A program made the position numbers and the translations under genes. A model generated the notes under the pieces. The model worked only from the letters and a program-made list of their open reading frames with translations, made no database searches and was not told the DNA's origin. A DNA stretch of 9,721 bases from an uncultured Bacteroides sp. GTDB taxonomy: Bacteria; Bacteroidota; Bacteroidia; Bacteroidales; Bacteroidaceae. Every line of letters starts with the position of its first letter. Position 1 is the first letter of the stretch. Below, in pieces: positions 1-6,696 of this stretch. Location: assembly GCA_900556625.1 (NCBI GenBank), contig USPQ01000103.1, forward strand, positions 1-9,721. The letters are read 5' to 3'.

Positions 1-570
1 TTTGAGTTGACAGCCGGATTGACATATCACTTTAAGACAAGTAACGGAACACATCATTTTGCCAAAGTGAGAGTATATAATCAAGCCGAAATTGACGGAC
101 TGAACTCTTCAATCAATGCACTTCGTGCAGATGTAAACAACAAAGATGGTGAGATCAGCAATGCAAACCAACGTATCAACGGATTGCAGGAAGAACTTGA
201 AGCATGCCGCACAAAAGTGGTTCCGGTGGAGACTGTAGTGAAAACCGCCCGTGTACCCGAATCTATCATTACTTTCAGACAAGGTAAATCGTCAGTTGAC
301 GCTTCACAACTTCCTAATGTGGAACGTGTAGCTTCTTACCTGAAGAAATATGCTGATTCTAAAGTGGTTATTAAGGGATACGCTTCTCCGGAAGGTAGTG
401 TTGAAGTGAATGCCAGAATTGCCGCAGCACGTGCAGAAGCTGTAAAAACGATCCTGGTCAACAAATATAAAATCAGTGCATCTCGTATCACTGCTGAAGG
501 TCAGGGTGTAGGCGATATGTTTACTGAACCGGATTGGAACCGTGTAAGTATATGTACTATTGAAGATTAA
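1..570 (+). CDS. OmpA-family outer-membrane protein, C-terminal part (5' end outside window)
   Basis: The frame is open from the first base, so the gene starts upstream and only about 189 residues are visible. The first residues (AGLTYHFKTSNGTHHF) look like the last strand of an outer-membrane beta-barrel. A heptad-like linker rich in Asn, Leu and Glu follows, then an OmpA-like peptidoglycan-binding domain from about base 265 to the end. Its core is IKGYASPEGS, then a helix with IAAARAEAV carrying the conserved Arg, then ASRITAEGQG and WNRVSICTI. The Asp of the classical GHTD motif, which binds diaminopimelate in well-studied OmpA domains, is Ser here (GYAS). I believe this is common in Bacteroides homologues. 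The protein probably links the outer membrane to peptidoglycan. A terminator follows directly, so it is separate from the next operon. I am sure of the family but not of the exact member. Confidence 0.9.
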   Translation, partial: FELTAGLTYHFKTSNGTHHFAKVRVYNQAEIDGLNSSINALRADVNNKDGEISNANQRINGLQEELEACRTKVVPVETVVKTARVPESIITFRQGKSSVDASQLPNVERVASYLKKYADSKVVIKGYASPEGSVEVNARIAAARAEAVKTILVNKYKISASRITAEGQGVGDMFTEPDWNRVSICTIED

Positions 571-598
571 ACTGATATATTACAGAAATAGAATAATG

Positions 599-626
599 AA
601 GGCTGCCCCAAAAGGCAGCCTTTGTT
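599..626 (+). terminator. Rho-independent terminator after the OmpA-family gene
   Basis: AAGGCTGCC (599-607) pairs perfectly with GGCAGCCTT (614-622) around a six-base CCAAAA loop. A short T-rich run (TTTGTT) follows. It lies 28 bases after the OmpA stop codon and upstream of the next operon's promoter, so it separates the two units. The T tract is modest, so termination may be incomplete. Confidence 0.85.
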
Positions 627-679
627 GCATATCTTGGGTTGTATTTTTGAATACTCTGAAAGTTTAGTAAACAGATTTC

Positions 680-709
680 TTTGTACATTACATAAAATGG
701 TTATTTTTG
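680..709 (+). promoter_or_regulatory. Predicted Bacteroides-type promoter of the STM4015-4011 operon
   Basis: A -33-like TTTG (680-683) and a -7-like TATTTTTG (702-709), which fits the Bacteroides primary-sigma consensus TAnnTTTG exactly, are separated by 18 bases. The usual spacing is about 19-21, so this is slightly short. The site lies after the OmpA terminator. Transcription would begin near 715, giving a leader of about 57 bases before the ATG at 772. No other good promoter pair was seen between 571 and 771. Confidence 0.6.
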
Positions 710-771
710 CAGGTATTGTTCATGCGCGTTCTGTGTTGAGTGTGCAAATATCAACCATTAAAAACTGTATT

Positions 772-1845
772 ATGAAGAGAGTATTCGTTTTTCAAGATTT
801 TAAATCGCAGAAATTCTGGAGTATAGATGTAGTCGGAACAGATGTTACTGTAAATTATGGCAAGTTGGGAACCGACGGACAAACACAAGTGAAAAACTAC
901 GCAACGACTGAAGAAGCTGAAAAAGCAGCCGGCAAACTGATTGCGGAAAAGACCAAAAAAGGGTATGTAGAAACTGCTGAAGAAACTGCACGTGAAATGA
1001 AAGTGGAAGCCAAGAAATATACTTTGAGTTACGATGAGTATGAAAATAATGTGAATCTTCTGGATAAGATATTGAAAGATAAACATCTCTCTGAATATAA
1101 ACAAATAACAATCGGTTGTTGGGATTATGAGGGTGGCGACTGTTCTGCCTTATTACAGGGAATGATTGAAAATAAGGAGAAGTTCGCACAAATAGAAGGC
1201 TTGTTCTGGGGAGATATTGAGCAGGAAGAACAGGAGATTTCATGGATTGAACAAGCTGATATTAGTCCGCTGCTCGATGCCATGCCTAAATTGAAGGATC
1301 TGAAAATCAAAGGAACCAATAATCTGCGTTTGGGAAAGACTTCACGGCCGGAGTTGCGGTCACTCGAAATTATCAGTGGTGGCCTGCCTACCGAAGTGGT
1401 AGAAGATATTCTTGGTTCTGATTTCCCCAATCTGGAAAAACTGATTCTATATGTTGGTGTGGAAGATTATGGATTTGAAGCTGATATTGAGATATTCCGT
1501 CCGTTGTTCTCCAAAGAACGTTTCCCGAAGCTGACTTATCTGGGGATCGTCAACTCTGAAGAACAGGACAAGATTGTAGAAATGTTCCTGGAGTCGGATA
1601 TTCTTCCCCAACTTGAAACAATGGATGTTTCGGCTGGTACTCTCAAAGATGAAGGTGCCCAATTATTGCTGGATAATATGGATAAGATCGCTCATTTGAA
1701 GTTTATCAATATGCGCTACAATTATTTGAGCAAGGATATGAAAAAACAGCTGCAGAATCTTCCTATGAAAATAGATATTGCTGAAACTGAAGAGGTGGAT
1801 GAATATGATGGTGAATTGTGGTATTACCCGATGATTACAGAATAG
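772..1845 (+). CDS. WGR-domain / leucine-rich-repeat protein, STM4015 family
   Basis: A 357-residue protein with two parts. Residues 1-75 form a WGR domain: W16 in KFWSIDVVG, YGKLGTDGQ at 29-37 (Lys where the motif name has Arg), then a helix ending in KTKKGYVE. WGR domains occur in PARPs and in bacterial proteins, where they bind nucleic acids or act as adaptors. From about residue 85 on it resembles STM4015-family LRR proteins: FWGDIEQEEQEISWIEQADISP, SGGLPTEVVEDI, ERFPKLTYLGI and AGTLKDEGAQ are the marks I recognise. The tail is acidic and aromatic (ELWYYPMITE). No signal peptide or membrane segment is seen, so it is cytoplasmic. The ATG at 772 is chosen because MKRVFVFQD begins the WGR fold and follows the promoter; the frame stays open upstream, but those residues look non-coding. 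It is first in the operon. It may be a scaffold, a recognition subunit or the substrate of the enzymes that follow. Confidence 0.85.
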   Translation: MKRVFVFQDFKSQKFWSIDVVGTDVTVNYGKLGTDGQTQVKNYATTEEAEKAAGKLIAEKTKKGYVETAEETAREMKVEAKKYTLSYDEYENNVNLLDKILKDKHLSEYKQITIGCWDYEGGDCSALLQGMIENKEKFAQIEGLFWGDIEQEEQEISWIEQADISPLLDAMPKLKDLKIKGTNNLRLGKTSRPELRSLEIISGGLPTEVVEDILGSDFPNLEKLILYVGVEDYGFEADIEIFRPLFSKERFPKLTYLGIVNSEEQDKIVEMFLESDILPQLETMDVSAGTLKDEGAQLLLDNMDKIAHLKFINMRYNYLSKDMKKQLQNLPMKIDIAETEEVDEYDGELWYYPMITE

Positions 1846-1848
1846 GAG

Positions 1849-2859
1849 ATGCAGATAATCGTTGTCAGCAACTCTCTGTCCAAACGTATAGAATACTTTA
1901 TTGAAGCAGGCAAACACTTGCAGGTGGAAGTTCGTTTTATGACTTACGGGGAACTTTTTAACTGCTTGCCGCAACTACGGCAGGCAGTTATCAAACTGGA
2001 ACCTTGTGTAAGCGATGAAACGAATTTCCTGAAATATGCGCTGTTGAATCAGGCATATAAGGAGACACTGCAACGTTTAGGCGAGATGAGGCTATCTGAT
2101 GACGTGTGCTTTTTGAATACTCCCCATGCTTTATTACGTGCTCTTGATAAAAAGGAAACTAAACAAGTGTTGATGGACAGAGGGTTGAAAGTGACTCCGA
2201 TGTTACCTTCTCCCCGTTCTTTTGATGAGTTGAGAGAGCTTCTTGCCGGTTGCGGTAGAGGATGCTTTTTGAAACCCCGTTACGGTTCGGGGGCGGGAGG
2301 CATTATGGCTGTTCGCTATCAACCCAACCGGAATAAATGGGTAGTCTATACTACCTTGCAACAAGTGGATGGAGTCATTCATAACACCAAACGTATCAAC
2401 CGTTTGAGTACGGAAAAAGAGATGATCCCGTTGGCGGAAGCGGTGATGCAAACAGAAGCTATTTTAGAAGAATGGATTCCTAAAGAGCAGTTGCAGGGAG
2501 AGAATTATGATCTCCGGGTAGTGTGCCGGGAATCTGAAATTGATTATATCGTTGTGAGATGCAGTAAAGGAAGCATAACCAATCTGCATCTGAACAATAA
2601 GGCACATTGGTGGAACGAATTGTCTTTGCCGGAAGTAGTGCGGCAACAAATCTATTTTCAGTGTCAGGAAGCGGTTCAATCTTTGGATTTGCAATATGCC
2701 GGAGTGGATGTACTGATAGAGAGAGGAACAGATATTCCTTATATAATAGAAGTCAACGGACAGGGAGATCATGTGTATCAGGATATGTTTGCTCATAATT
2801 CTATTTATATTCAACAGATAAAAAACATAAAAAAGAGATATAACCATGCAAATAGATGA
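1849..2859 (+). CDS. ATP-grasp family protein, STM4014 family
   Basis: A 336-residue protein with a full ATP-grasp fold. FLKPRYGSGAGG places the ATP-binding Lys at K142 and a Gly-rich loop just after it. EEWIP at 207-211 is the hinge contact to adenine, YDLRVV gives a phosphate-binding Arg (R223), and D287, E301 and N303 (GVDV ... EVNGQGD) are the likely magnesium ligands. ATP-grasp enzymes form an acyl-phosphate and join it to an amine or thiol, so a carboxylate ligase role is expected; the substrate is unknown. All key residues seem present, so it should be active. The N-terminal 120 residues form the family-specific pre-ATP-grasp region. The start codon lies 3 bases after the previous stop, and TAGGAG immediately precedes it. 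The 3' end overlaps the next gene by 14 bases. No signal peptide is seen. Confidence 0.85.
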   Translation: MQIIVVSNSLSKRIEYFIEAGKHLQVEVRFMTYGELFNCLPQLRQAVIKLEPCVSDETNFLKYALLNQAYKETLQRLGEMRLSDDVCFLNTPHALLRALDKKETKQVLMDRGLKVTPMLPSPRSFDELRELLAGCGRGCFLKPRYGSGAGGIMAVRYQPNRNKWVVYTTLQQVDGVIHNTKRINRLSTEKEMIPLAEAVMQTEAILEEWIPKEQLQGENYDLRVVCRESEIDYIVVRCSKGSITNLHLNNKAHWWNELSLPEVVRQQIYFQCQEAVQSLDLQYAGVDVLIERGTDIPYIIEVNGQGDHVYQDMFAHNSIYIQQIKNIKKRYNHANR

Positions 2860-3700
2860 ACTGCCGGCTGGCGAACAGACCCAAAATCCGGATCTGGATA
2901 TGAATCAGGTGGTGGGTACTCATGATATATTGATGCTTTGCTTTGATACCTTGCGTTATGATGTCAGCAAGGAGGAAGAAGAGGCAGGAAGAACACCGGT
3001 ACTGAACAGTCACGGAGGAGAATGGGAAAAAAGACATGCGCCGGGAAATTTTACTTACCCGTCTCATTTTGCCATCTTTGCAGGATTTCTGCCTTCTCCG
3101 GCGGAACCTCATTCGCTACGCAGCCGTAAGTGGTTGTTTTTCCCTGTGCAAGCTGGTACGGGACGTATTCCGCCTGCGGGAAGTTATCCGTTTACGGAAG
3201 CAACTTTTGTGCAAAGCCTTGCCAATGTAGGTTATGAAACGATTTGTATAGGAGGGGTGAACTTCTTCAGCAAGCGTAATGAACTGGGGCGTGTGTTTCC
3301 CGGTTACTTTACTAAAAGTTATTGGCTGCCGACCTTTGGATGCACGGCACCCGATAGTACTGAAAAACAAATTGATTTTGCATTGAAGAAACTCGAAAAC
3401 TATCCGGAGGACAAACGGATTTTTATGTATATCAATTTTTCTGCTATTCATTATCCGAACTGTCATTATGTGGAAGGCAAAATGAAGGATGATAAGGAAT
3501 CACACGCTGCCGCGCTGCAATATGTCGACAGTCAGCTACCCCGTTTATTTCAGGCCTTTCAGAAGCGGGGAAATACGCTGGTGATTGCTCTTTCCGATCA
3601 TGGCACTTGCTATGGAGAGGATGGATATGAATATCATTGCATATCTCACGAAACGGTTTATACAGTCCCTTACAAACACTTTATTTTAACGAAAAAATGA
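2846..3700 (+). CDS. Alkaline-phosphatase-superfamily hydrolase, STM4013/SEN3800 family
   Basis: A 284-residue protein with the sulfatase/phosphatase core. CFDTLRYD supplies a metal-binding Asp (D34). FTYPSHFAIFAG aligns with the sulfatase CxPSR signature but has Thr70 at the nucleophile position. SDHG (D251, H252) and CISHET (H268) near the C-terminus supply the second metal site. Sulfatases need Cys or Ser there for formylglycine, so Thr points to a phosphomonoesterase, phosphodiesterase or phosphotransferase, not a sulfatase. There is no signal peptide, unlike most exported sulfatases, so a cytoplasmic site is likely. The ATG lies about 8 bases after a weak AAAGAG site and within the previous gene, which implies translational coupling. 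The stop overlaps the next start as ATGA. The substrate is unknown. Confidence 0.82.
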   Translation: MQIDELPAGEQTQNPDLDMNQVVGTHDILMLCFDTLRYDVSKEEEEAGRTPVLNSHGGEWEKRHAPGNFTYPSHFAIFAGFLPSPAEPHSLRSRKWLFFPVQAGTGRIPPAGSYPFTEATFVQSLANVGYETICIGGVNFFSKRNELGRVFPGYFTKSYWLPTFGCTAPDSTEKQIDFALKKLENYPEDKRIFMYINFSAIHYPNCHYVEGKMKDDKESHAAALQYVDSQLPRLFQAFQKRGNTLVIALSDHGTCYGEDGYEYHCISHETVYTVPYKHFILTKK

Positions 3701-4974
3701 ATCAACCGCTACCACGATATGTAGACTATATGTATAGTTATCCACATAAAACTGCTTATCGTTCTTTTCCGTCCCCGGTTTCGCTGGTTCCTTACCTGAA
3801 ACAGGTGGAAGGACAGAAAGCATCGCTTTATTTCCATATTCCTTTTTGTAGTCATAAATGTGGATATTGCAACCTGTTTTCTCTGCAAACAAATCGTGCG
3901 GATTATATCGCAACTTATTTGGAAACTCTTCACAAGCAGGCGCAACAGTTGTCTCCACTCACTACCGGACTGGCATTTGATAGTTTCGCCATTGGAGGAG
4001 GCACACCGTTGCTCCTCACTGTTCCTCAACTGGAATACTTACTGGATACAGCTGCCTTATTCGGAGTGCATCCTTCACATACCTTTACTTCCGTAGAAAC
4101 ATCGCCGGAATATGCCGATCCTGCCCGTTTGGACTTATTGAAGCAAGCAGGAGTGGCTCGTGTGAGTATTGGCGTACAGAGTTTCCTTGACGAAGAATTA
4201 ACTGCTTTGAAAAGACGTCCCCGGCGAGACATGATTAATCAGGCGCTGGAGGCTATTCGGAAGAGACAATTCCCGTTTTTTAATATTGATTTGATTTACG
4301 GAATCAGAGGACAAACTGTGGCCAGCTTTCTTTATTCATTGGAACAGGCTCTTCTGTTTCAGCCTAACGAACTCTTTATCTATCCGCTATATGTGCGACC
4401 GGGAACGGCTATCACGGAGCGGGAATCCGACGATGTCTGTTTTCAGATGTATTGTGCCGCTTGTGATTTGTTGAAAGACAGAGGTTTTCTACAAACTTCG
4501 ATGCGACGTTTTATTCATCATCCGTCTACTGATGCGGAAATCTCATGTGGGGATGAAGTGATGCTATCGTGTGGCTCCGGCGGACGCAGTTACCTCGGTA
4601 ATTTGCATTATGCCACCCGCTATACTGTTTGTCAGCGTTGTATTGCCGGAGAGATAGATGATTATATGGGCACTACTGATTTTACAGTGGCTCGTAATGG
4701 ATTTATTCTTTCGCAGGAAGAACAGCGACAACGTTTCATCATTAAGAATCTGATGTATTATATGGGGCTTGATAAGGCCGAATATAAGCGTCGCTTTGGA
4801 GAATCACCGGATAATGTGACGTTGTTCCGACAGTTAGCTGAACGGCAATGGATAGAAGATACGGATAACGGTCGTGTTTGTCTGACTTCCGAAGGAATGG
4901 CATACTCCGATTATATTGGTCAGTTGTTCATTACTCCTGAAATAAGAGAATTGATGGAAACTTATTCTTATTGA
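3697..4974 (+). CDS. HemW/HemN-like radical SAM protein, STM4012 family
   Basis: A 425-residue radical SAM protein. YVDYMYSYPHKTAYR near the N-terminus is characteristic of STM4012-type proteins. The cluster-binding CX3CX2C is C51-C55-C58 within FHIPFCSHKCGYCNLF; IGGGTPLLL (SAM contact) and FNIDLIYG follow. The C-terminal third has a HemN-C-like winged-helix region (EEQRQRFIIKNLMYYMGL). It lacks the fourth Cys of the CX3CX2CXC of true HemN (Leu at 60), and I find no HNXXYW heme-binding motif of HemW before the SCGSGGRSY segment (291-299). It is therefore probably neither coproporphyrinogen dehydrogenase nor heme chaperone. An extra CX2C pair (C312, C315) is present. The ATG at 3697 overlaps the previous stop by 4 bases (ATGA); an in-frame ATG at 3637 would sit deep inside the previous gene and is less likely. 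Automated annotation may call it HemN or HemW. Confidence 0.85.
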   Translation: MNQPLPRYVDYMYSYPHKTAYRSFPSPVSLVPYLKQVEGQKASLYFHIPFCSHKCGYCNLFSLQTNRADYIATYLETLHKQAQQLSPLTTGLAFDSFAIGGGTPLLLTVPQLEYLLDTAALFGVHPSHTFTSVETSPEYADPARLDLLKQAGVARVSIGVQSFLDEELTALKRRPRRDMINQALEAIRKRQFPFFNIDLIYGIRGQTVASFLYSLEQALLFQPNELFIYPLYVRPGTAITERESDDVCFQMYCAACDLLKDRGFLQTSMRRFIHHPSTDAEISCGDEVMLSCGSGGRSYLGNLHYATRYTVCQRCIAGEIDDYMGTTDFTVARNGFILSQEEQRQRFIIKNLMYYMGLDKAEYKRRFGESPDNVTLFRQLAERQWIEDTDNGRVCLTSEGMAYSDYIGQLFITPEIRELMETYSY

Positions 4975-4985
4975 ACGAAATAAAA

Positions 4986-6551
4986 ATGGAAAACGAAGGC
5001 TCTTTACTTTCCTTCAAGCGTATATATTATCGCGGCAAATTGAATAGCTGCAACTATACCTGTTCTTATTGCCCTTTCGGTAAGAAGTCGCATCTGGCAG
5101 ATACGACCCAGGATGAACAGGCATGGAATCGTTTTATAGCAGCTATTGAACAATGGAAAGGGGAGCCGTTACAGTTATTTATTATTCCTTACGGTGAAGT
5201 ATTGATCCATCGTTATTATCGGAAAGGAATGGTGCATTTGGCGGCATTGCCACAGGTGGCCGGAATTTCCTGTCAGACTAACCTTTCTTTTCCGGCTAAA
5301 CACTGGCTTGATGAGATTCGTGTGGCTCCCACTGTGATAAGTAAGATAAGGCTCTGGGCCAGTTTTCATCCTGAGATGACTTCGGTAGAGAAATTTGCGC
5401 ATCAGATTCATATACTCCATCATGCGGGAATACAGGTATGTGCCGGGGCGGTAGGGAATCCCTCTGCAAAGGCCGTACTCAATGATTTACGGAATACTCT
5501 TTTGCCGGATATTTATTTATTCATTAATGCTATGCAGGGGTTAAGGGCACCATTAAGTCAGGAAGATATTCAGTTTTTCAGTCAATTGGATAATCTTTTT
5601 GAGTATGACTTGAAAAATGCTCCGGCACAATGGGAAGTTTGCGCAGGAGGAAGGGATAATTGTTTTATCGATTGGAAAGGGGATATGTATGCTTGTCCCC
5701 GAAGTCGGGTGAAGATAGGTAATTTTTATCAAGGTGATGGAGCTGTTGTGCCGTTATCTTGCAAGAGGAAGGTTTGTGATTGCTATATTGCGTTCAGTAA
5801 CCTGAACAATCACCCTTTACATCGAATCATGGGAGAAGGGGCGTTCTGGCGAATACCTGACAAGCCACTTATTACGACTGTTTTCTTCGATGTGGATGGA
5901 ACACTGACTGATTCACAGGGAAAAGTTCCAGAAAGTTATGTTAACGCTTTACGATATATGGCACAGTCCGTTTCCTTATATCTTGCCACTTCTCTGTCGA
6001 TGGAGCAGGCGAAGAAAAAGCTGGGAAAGGCTCTTTTCGATTTATTCAGGGGAGGAGTATTTGCAGATGGAGGGTTATTATCTTATTTGGGGCAGATTAA
6101 GTGTTTGCCGGTGAAAGTATATCCGGAGGTATATGGAGAATCGTCAAAAGTTACTATTCATAGTTATGAAGGAGTGGTTTACAAGTATAGTATATTGGTA
6201 CGTGATAAAGAACAGAGAGAAGCTATTCTTACCCGGTTGAAAGAAAATCCCTGCCAGGTCTTTCATAAAGCTCCGCTGATAACAGTCATTCATCCTGAAG
6301 CGAGTAAAAAAGAGGGGGTGCTTCAGTTATGTAAGGCTTTGGGTTTAGCTTCTGAACACACTTTAGTTGTAGGAAATTCGTTAAAGGACTGGCCGATGAT
6401 GTCCGTGGTTTCTCATTCTTGTGCCGTAATGAATGCGGAACCCTTATTAAAAGAACGCGCACATTATACGCTGAATCCGGATCGGTTGGCAGCTTTCTTT
6501 CGTTTTTCTAACGGAGATCCTATAGACCAAACCTCGTCTGATAATAGTTGA
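4986..6551 (+). CDS. Radical SAM protein (STM4011 family) fused to a C-terminal HAD phosphatase
   Basis: A 521-residue two-domain protein. Residues 1-295 match STM4011 radical SAM proteins: YRGKLNSCNYTCSYCPF carries the CX3CX2C at C22, C26 and C29. Six later cysteines (219, 226, 237, 259, 264, 266; the last as CDC) surround KGDMYACPRS and resemble a SPASM/twitch-like auxiliary iron-sulfur site. Residues 297 to the end form a Cof-type HAD hydrolase: FFDVDGTLTD with D302 nucleophile and D304 acid/base, ATS for motif II, SKKEGV for the motif III Lys, and VGNSLKDWPMM for motif IV (normally GDGxND). STM4011 relatives I know of are about 300 residues and lack this domain. The start is uncertain: ATG at 4986 (11-base gap) is preferred, but TTG at 4971 would give a 4-base overlap with the previous stop. 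It is last in the operon. The HAD domain may dephosphorylate the product or an intermediate of the same pathway. Confidence 0.84.
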   Translation: MENEGSLLSFKRIYYRGKLNSCNYTCSYCPFGKKSHLADTTQDEQAWNRFIAAIEQWKGEPLQLFIIPYGEVLIHRYYRKGMVHLAALPQVAGISCQTNLSFPAKHWLDEIRVAPTVISKIRLWASFHPEMTSVEKFAHQIHILHHAGIQVCAGAVGNPSAKAVLNDLRNTLLPDIYLFINAMQGLRAPLSQEDIQFFSQLDNLFEYDLKNAPAQWEVCAGGRDNCFIDWKGDMYACPRSRVKIGNFYQGDGAVVPLSCKRKVCDCYIAFSNLNNHPLHRIMGEGAFWRIPDKPLITTVFFDVDGTLTDSQGKVPESYVNALRYMAQSVSLYLATSLSMEQAKKKLGKALFDLFRGGVFADGGLLSYLGQIKCLPVKVYPEVYGESSKVTIHSYEGVVYKYSILVRDKEQREAILTRLKENPCQVFHKAPLITVIHPEASKKEGVLQLCKALGLASEHTLVVGNSLKDWPMMSVVSHSCAVMNAEPLLKERAHYTLNPDRLAAFFRFSNGDPIDQTSSDNS

Positions 6552-6597
6552 TATATAGCTAGTTACATCTTCATAAGAAAATAAAAACCGGTTAAAA

Positions 6598-6629
6598 TTT
6601 GGTAATTATGAAAACAAAGCCCATATTTG
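6598..6629 (+). promoter_or_regulatory. Predicted Bacteroides-type promoter for the leader RNA / MATE unit
   Basis: TTTG (6598-6601) and CATATTTG (6622-6629) are 20 bases apart, the expected spacing. The second element differs from TAnnTTTG only at its first base. Transcription would start near 6635, about 57 bases before the terminator hairpin. No comparable promoter is visible between the terminator and the MATE start codon. Confidence 0.5.
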
Positions 6630-6670
6630 CAGCTCTGAAATAGGGACAGGCATAAAAATCCTCATCGGAG

Positions 6671-6696
6671 GGTGCTATAATAATAATTATAGTGCT
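6671..6696 (+). promoter_or_regulatory. AU-rich inverted repeat, possible antiterminator hairpin
   Basis: CTATAAT (6675-6681) pairs with ATTATAG (6686-6692) across a four-base AATA loop. The stem extends outward through GGTG/TGCT by one GC and three GU pairs. Its 3' arm takes up the first five bases of the terminator's 5' arm. It is weaker than the terminator, so it would need stabilising, for example by a ligand, protein or ribosome, to permit read-through. Confidence 0.35.

Noticed and set aside
622..771. Upstream in-frame extension of the WGR/LRR gene (TTG at 622 or ATG codons before 772)
   Set aside because: The extra residues show no fold or family similarity, the frame overlaps the OmpA terminator and the predicted promoter, and the WGR domain starts cleanly at 772.
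751..1430. Several long - strand open frames opposite the WGR/LRR gene and elsewhere
   Set aside because: They mirror the codon structure of well-supported + strand genes, have no family marks or promoters, and overlap each other.
3637..3696. Upstream ATG for the STM4012-type gene
   Set aside because: It would lie 64 bases inside the previous gene and add 20 residues unlike the family. The ATGA overlap at 3697 is the usual arrangement.
772..6551. RiPP gene cluster with a separate small precursor-peptide gene
   Set aside because: The genes abut or overlap, leaving no room for an extra small gene within the cassette, and the flanking gaps hold no convincing precursor frame. Only the LRR protein itself remains as a possible peptide substrate.
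6608..6643. Short reading frame MKTKPIFAALK that could be a leader peptide
   Set aside because: It is only 11 residues, its start lies upstream of the predicted transcription start, and it has no Shine-Dalgarno site. It also has no run of one amino acid that would suggest a classical attenuation peptide.
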